Source: a virus. From it: a stretch of 58,855 nucleotides of DNA. The DNA is taken from the IMG/VR virus record IMGVR_UViG_3300020200_002601, positions 1 to 58,855 of that record. One strand, given 5' to 3'. This document shows positions 57,901-58,855 of this stretch, one piece after another. The notes under the pieces were generated by a model. That model did not search any database. It saw nothing but the letters and a program-made list of their open reading frames with translations, and was not told the origin of the DNA. The translations under genes were made by a program, and so were the position numbers. How positions within the stretch are numbered: the first letter of the stretch is position 1; each line of letters opens with the position of its first letter.

Positions 57901-58855
57901 CCGCCTAAGGAGTGCATACTTTCTGTTGAAAGAGCAAATCTTTTAGTGTTGGGAAGAACCGAATGATATAGTGCGCCATACGAACCCTCGTCCATTGTAA
58001 ACATAGATGTTTGAAAATAGTTGGCCAAGTGATTCATCATCGTTGGAGAATTTTTGGGGCCGATTCCCATTTCATGTAATTCTAATATTTGTCTCGCAAA
58101 ATTTTTATTCCTTTCCTTTGCCAACCTAACCGGTTCAGGAAGACCATCAGTATCTAGCTCTATTTGTTTTCTGAGATCGCTTATCATTCTTGGCGTCAAC
58201 ATATCTTGATTGATAACTTCATTCATTTGCTGTAAAACTTTTGTATTGTTCTCTTTCATTGCTTGAAGCGACATATCACTAGCGAATATTTCGCCATGTG
58301 TTGCTATAAGGTTTGGATCAGAATAAACAATTGGACTTCCTCGACCAAATCCGCTTAATATTATTTCATTAAGTCCTGATTCTCCTCTAAGCCCTAATTC
58401 TGATTTCACTCCAGAACTCCCTATAATCATGGAATAACCTTTTAGTCCTTCAATAAAATCGATCATTCGAGCAGCAAATTTTGGTTGTCCCTGCTCAAGA
58501 AGTCCTCTACCGGTTATTTGATAGAGATCGGTGTTATCCAATAATTTTTTTTGTCTTTTAAGTTGCTGAATTGTCTCTTCCAATGTCTCAATTTCATTAA
58601 CATCTGTTGTTCGAGCTTTTCTCAGTTCGGCTTCTTCTAGTCGTTTACCTATTCTTGCCTTGGCCCTATTGTATACTTTTTTATTAATTAATGCATCTCC
58701 GTCAAATTCTTTTTCAGCGTCTTTAAAAAGTTGTTTCACTATCTTTAATTGCGGATTATCCTTTAAAATTTCATCTGCTTGTTTAAGAAACTCTTTATTG
58801 TCTTTAGAGTTTTTAAGAATCTCTCTCAAGGGTTTCGATTCGCCAAATAATTCTT
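54983..58855 (-). CDS. Probable tape measure/tail protein, 5'-truncated by the window, joined by a CGG +1 shift
   Basis: Open to the window edge (…ELFGESKPLREILKN), so the true start lies beyond 58855. Skipping C at CGG 56282-56280 joins KLVEETA to GIQKQMLRMNLS, giving at least 1,289 residues. Sequence is largely alpha-helical with long coiled-coil stretches (ADEILKDNPQLKIVKQLFKDAEKEF, RKARTTDVNEIETLEETI) and, near the C-terminus, one hydrophobic segment (SIYGMGALIAGSLIYSAV). Length, helicity and position upstream of the hub suggest a tape measure; a large internal tail protein is the alternative. Confidence 0.65.
56280..56282 (-). other. CGG +1 frameshift site in the tape-measure-like gene
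   Basis: Context GCA CGG A. Zero frame: 22 codons (NTKTNVKNEFVYYK...), stop at 56211. Shifted: KLVEETA-GIQKQMLRMNLS, continuous for a further 432 residues. Confidence 0.88.

Noticed and set aside
139-58855. Alternative code with TGA as sense
   Set aside because: TGA ends many genes here with tight ATGA or TTGA overlaps to the next start, as for dnaE, the zinc-ribbon gene and the small gene at 948.
139-58855. CGG reassigned to another amino acid or to stop
   Set aside because: In the zero frame a stop follows soon after each CGG, and homologous sequence continues only in the +1 frame, so a simple one-codon reassignment does not restore the proteins.
1-58855. tRNA genes, CRISPR arrays, insertion sequences
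   Set aside because: Reading both strands I saw no cloverleaf-like sequence, no regularly spaced direct repeats and no transposase; the intergenic spaces are too short. A decoding tRNA for CGGN, if phage-borne, must lie outside this window.

Overview
This window is about 58.9 kb of a large, AT-rich tailed phage. It carries baseplate J-like and gp25-like proteins, very large tail and baseplate proteins, and a probable tape measure. Nearly everything is read from the minus strand. Read in transcription order (high to low coordinates) it holds: a probable tape measure (58853-54983), a huge baseplate-hub gene (54519-43389), a tail lysin and baseplate genes (43374-38726), a metallophosphoesterase (38707-37448), very large tail/adhesin genes (37431-18423), a repeat protein (18375-17788) and a strong terminator (17720-17686). 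Then comes a metabolism and replication block: class II ribonucleotide reductase, ThyX, glycosyltransferases, two small nuclease or glycosylase genes, a DnaB-type helicase, an HD protein, an archaeo-eukaryotic type primase, a DnaE-type DNA polymerase III alpha and an Fe-S PD-(D/E)XK nuclease. The only plus-strand gene is a 27-codon tail at the left edge, ending in its own terminator. The host is not determinable. The two-domain wall lysin, the MSMEG_6728-type glycosylase and a leaderless-looking thyX promoter lean towards a Gram-positive, perhaps actinobacterial, host.

The main discovery is a recoding system. I found 13 CGG codons in the reading frames of this window. At 12 of them the zero frame hits a stop within about 1-31 codons, while the +1 frame (skip the C, read GGN) opens straight into the next long ORF. 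The 13th, at the end of the nuclease gene, is consistent with the same rule. I found no in-frame CGG anywhere else in roughly 19,000 codons, although CGG occurs about 400 times out of frame. AGA, AGG, CGA and CGC are used normally. So in this phage CGG appears to act only as a +1 frameshift signal, or equivalently as a four-base codon CGGN, with glycine inserted.

Applying the rule repairs genes that otherwise look broken. It restores the PHP domain of DnaE at the conserved PIxG motif, the glycine of RecB-nuclease motif I together with the fourth cysteine of its Fe-S cluster, and the N-terminus of the primase. It merges apparently separate structural ORFs into proteins of about 3,708, 1,965, 1,604 and at least 1,289 residues, and it extends a lysin to 700 residues with its stop overlapping the next start codon. 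The zero-frame codons before CGG are all different, so ordinary P-site slippage does not explain the pattern. Decoding in the A site, for example by a tRNA with an expanded anticodon, is the simplest model. The core replication proteins and the largest virion proteins all pass through this gate, so phage growth would depend on it.
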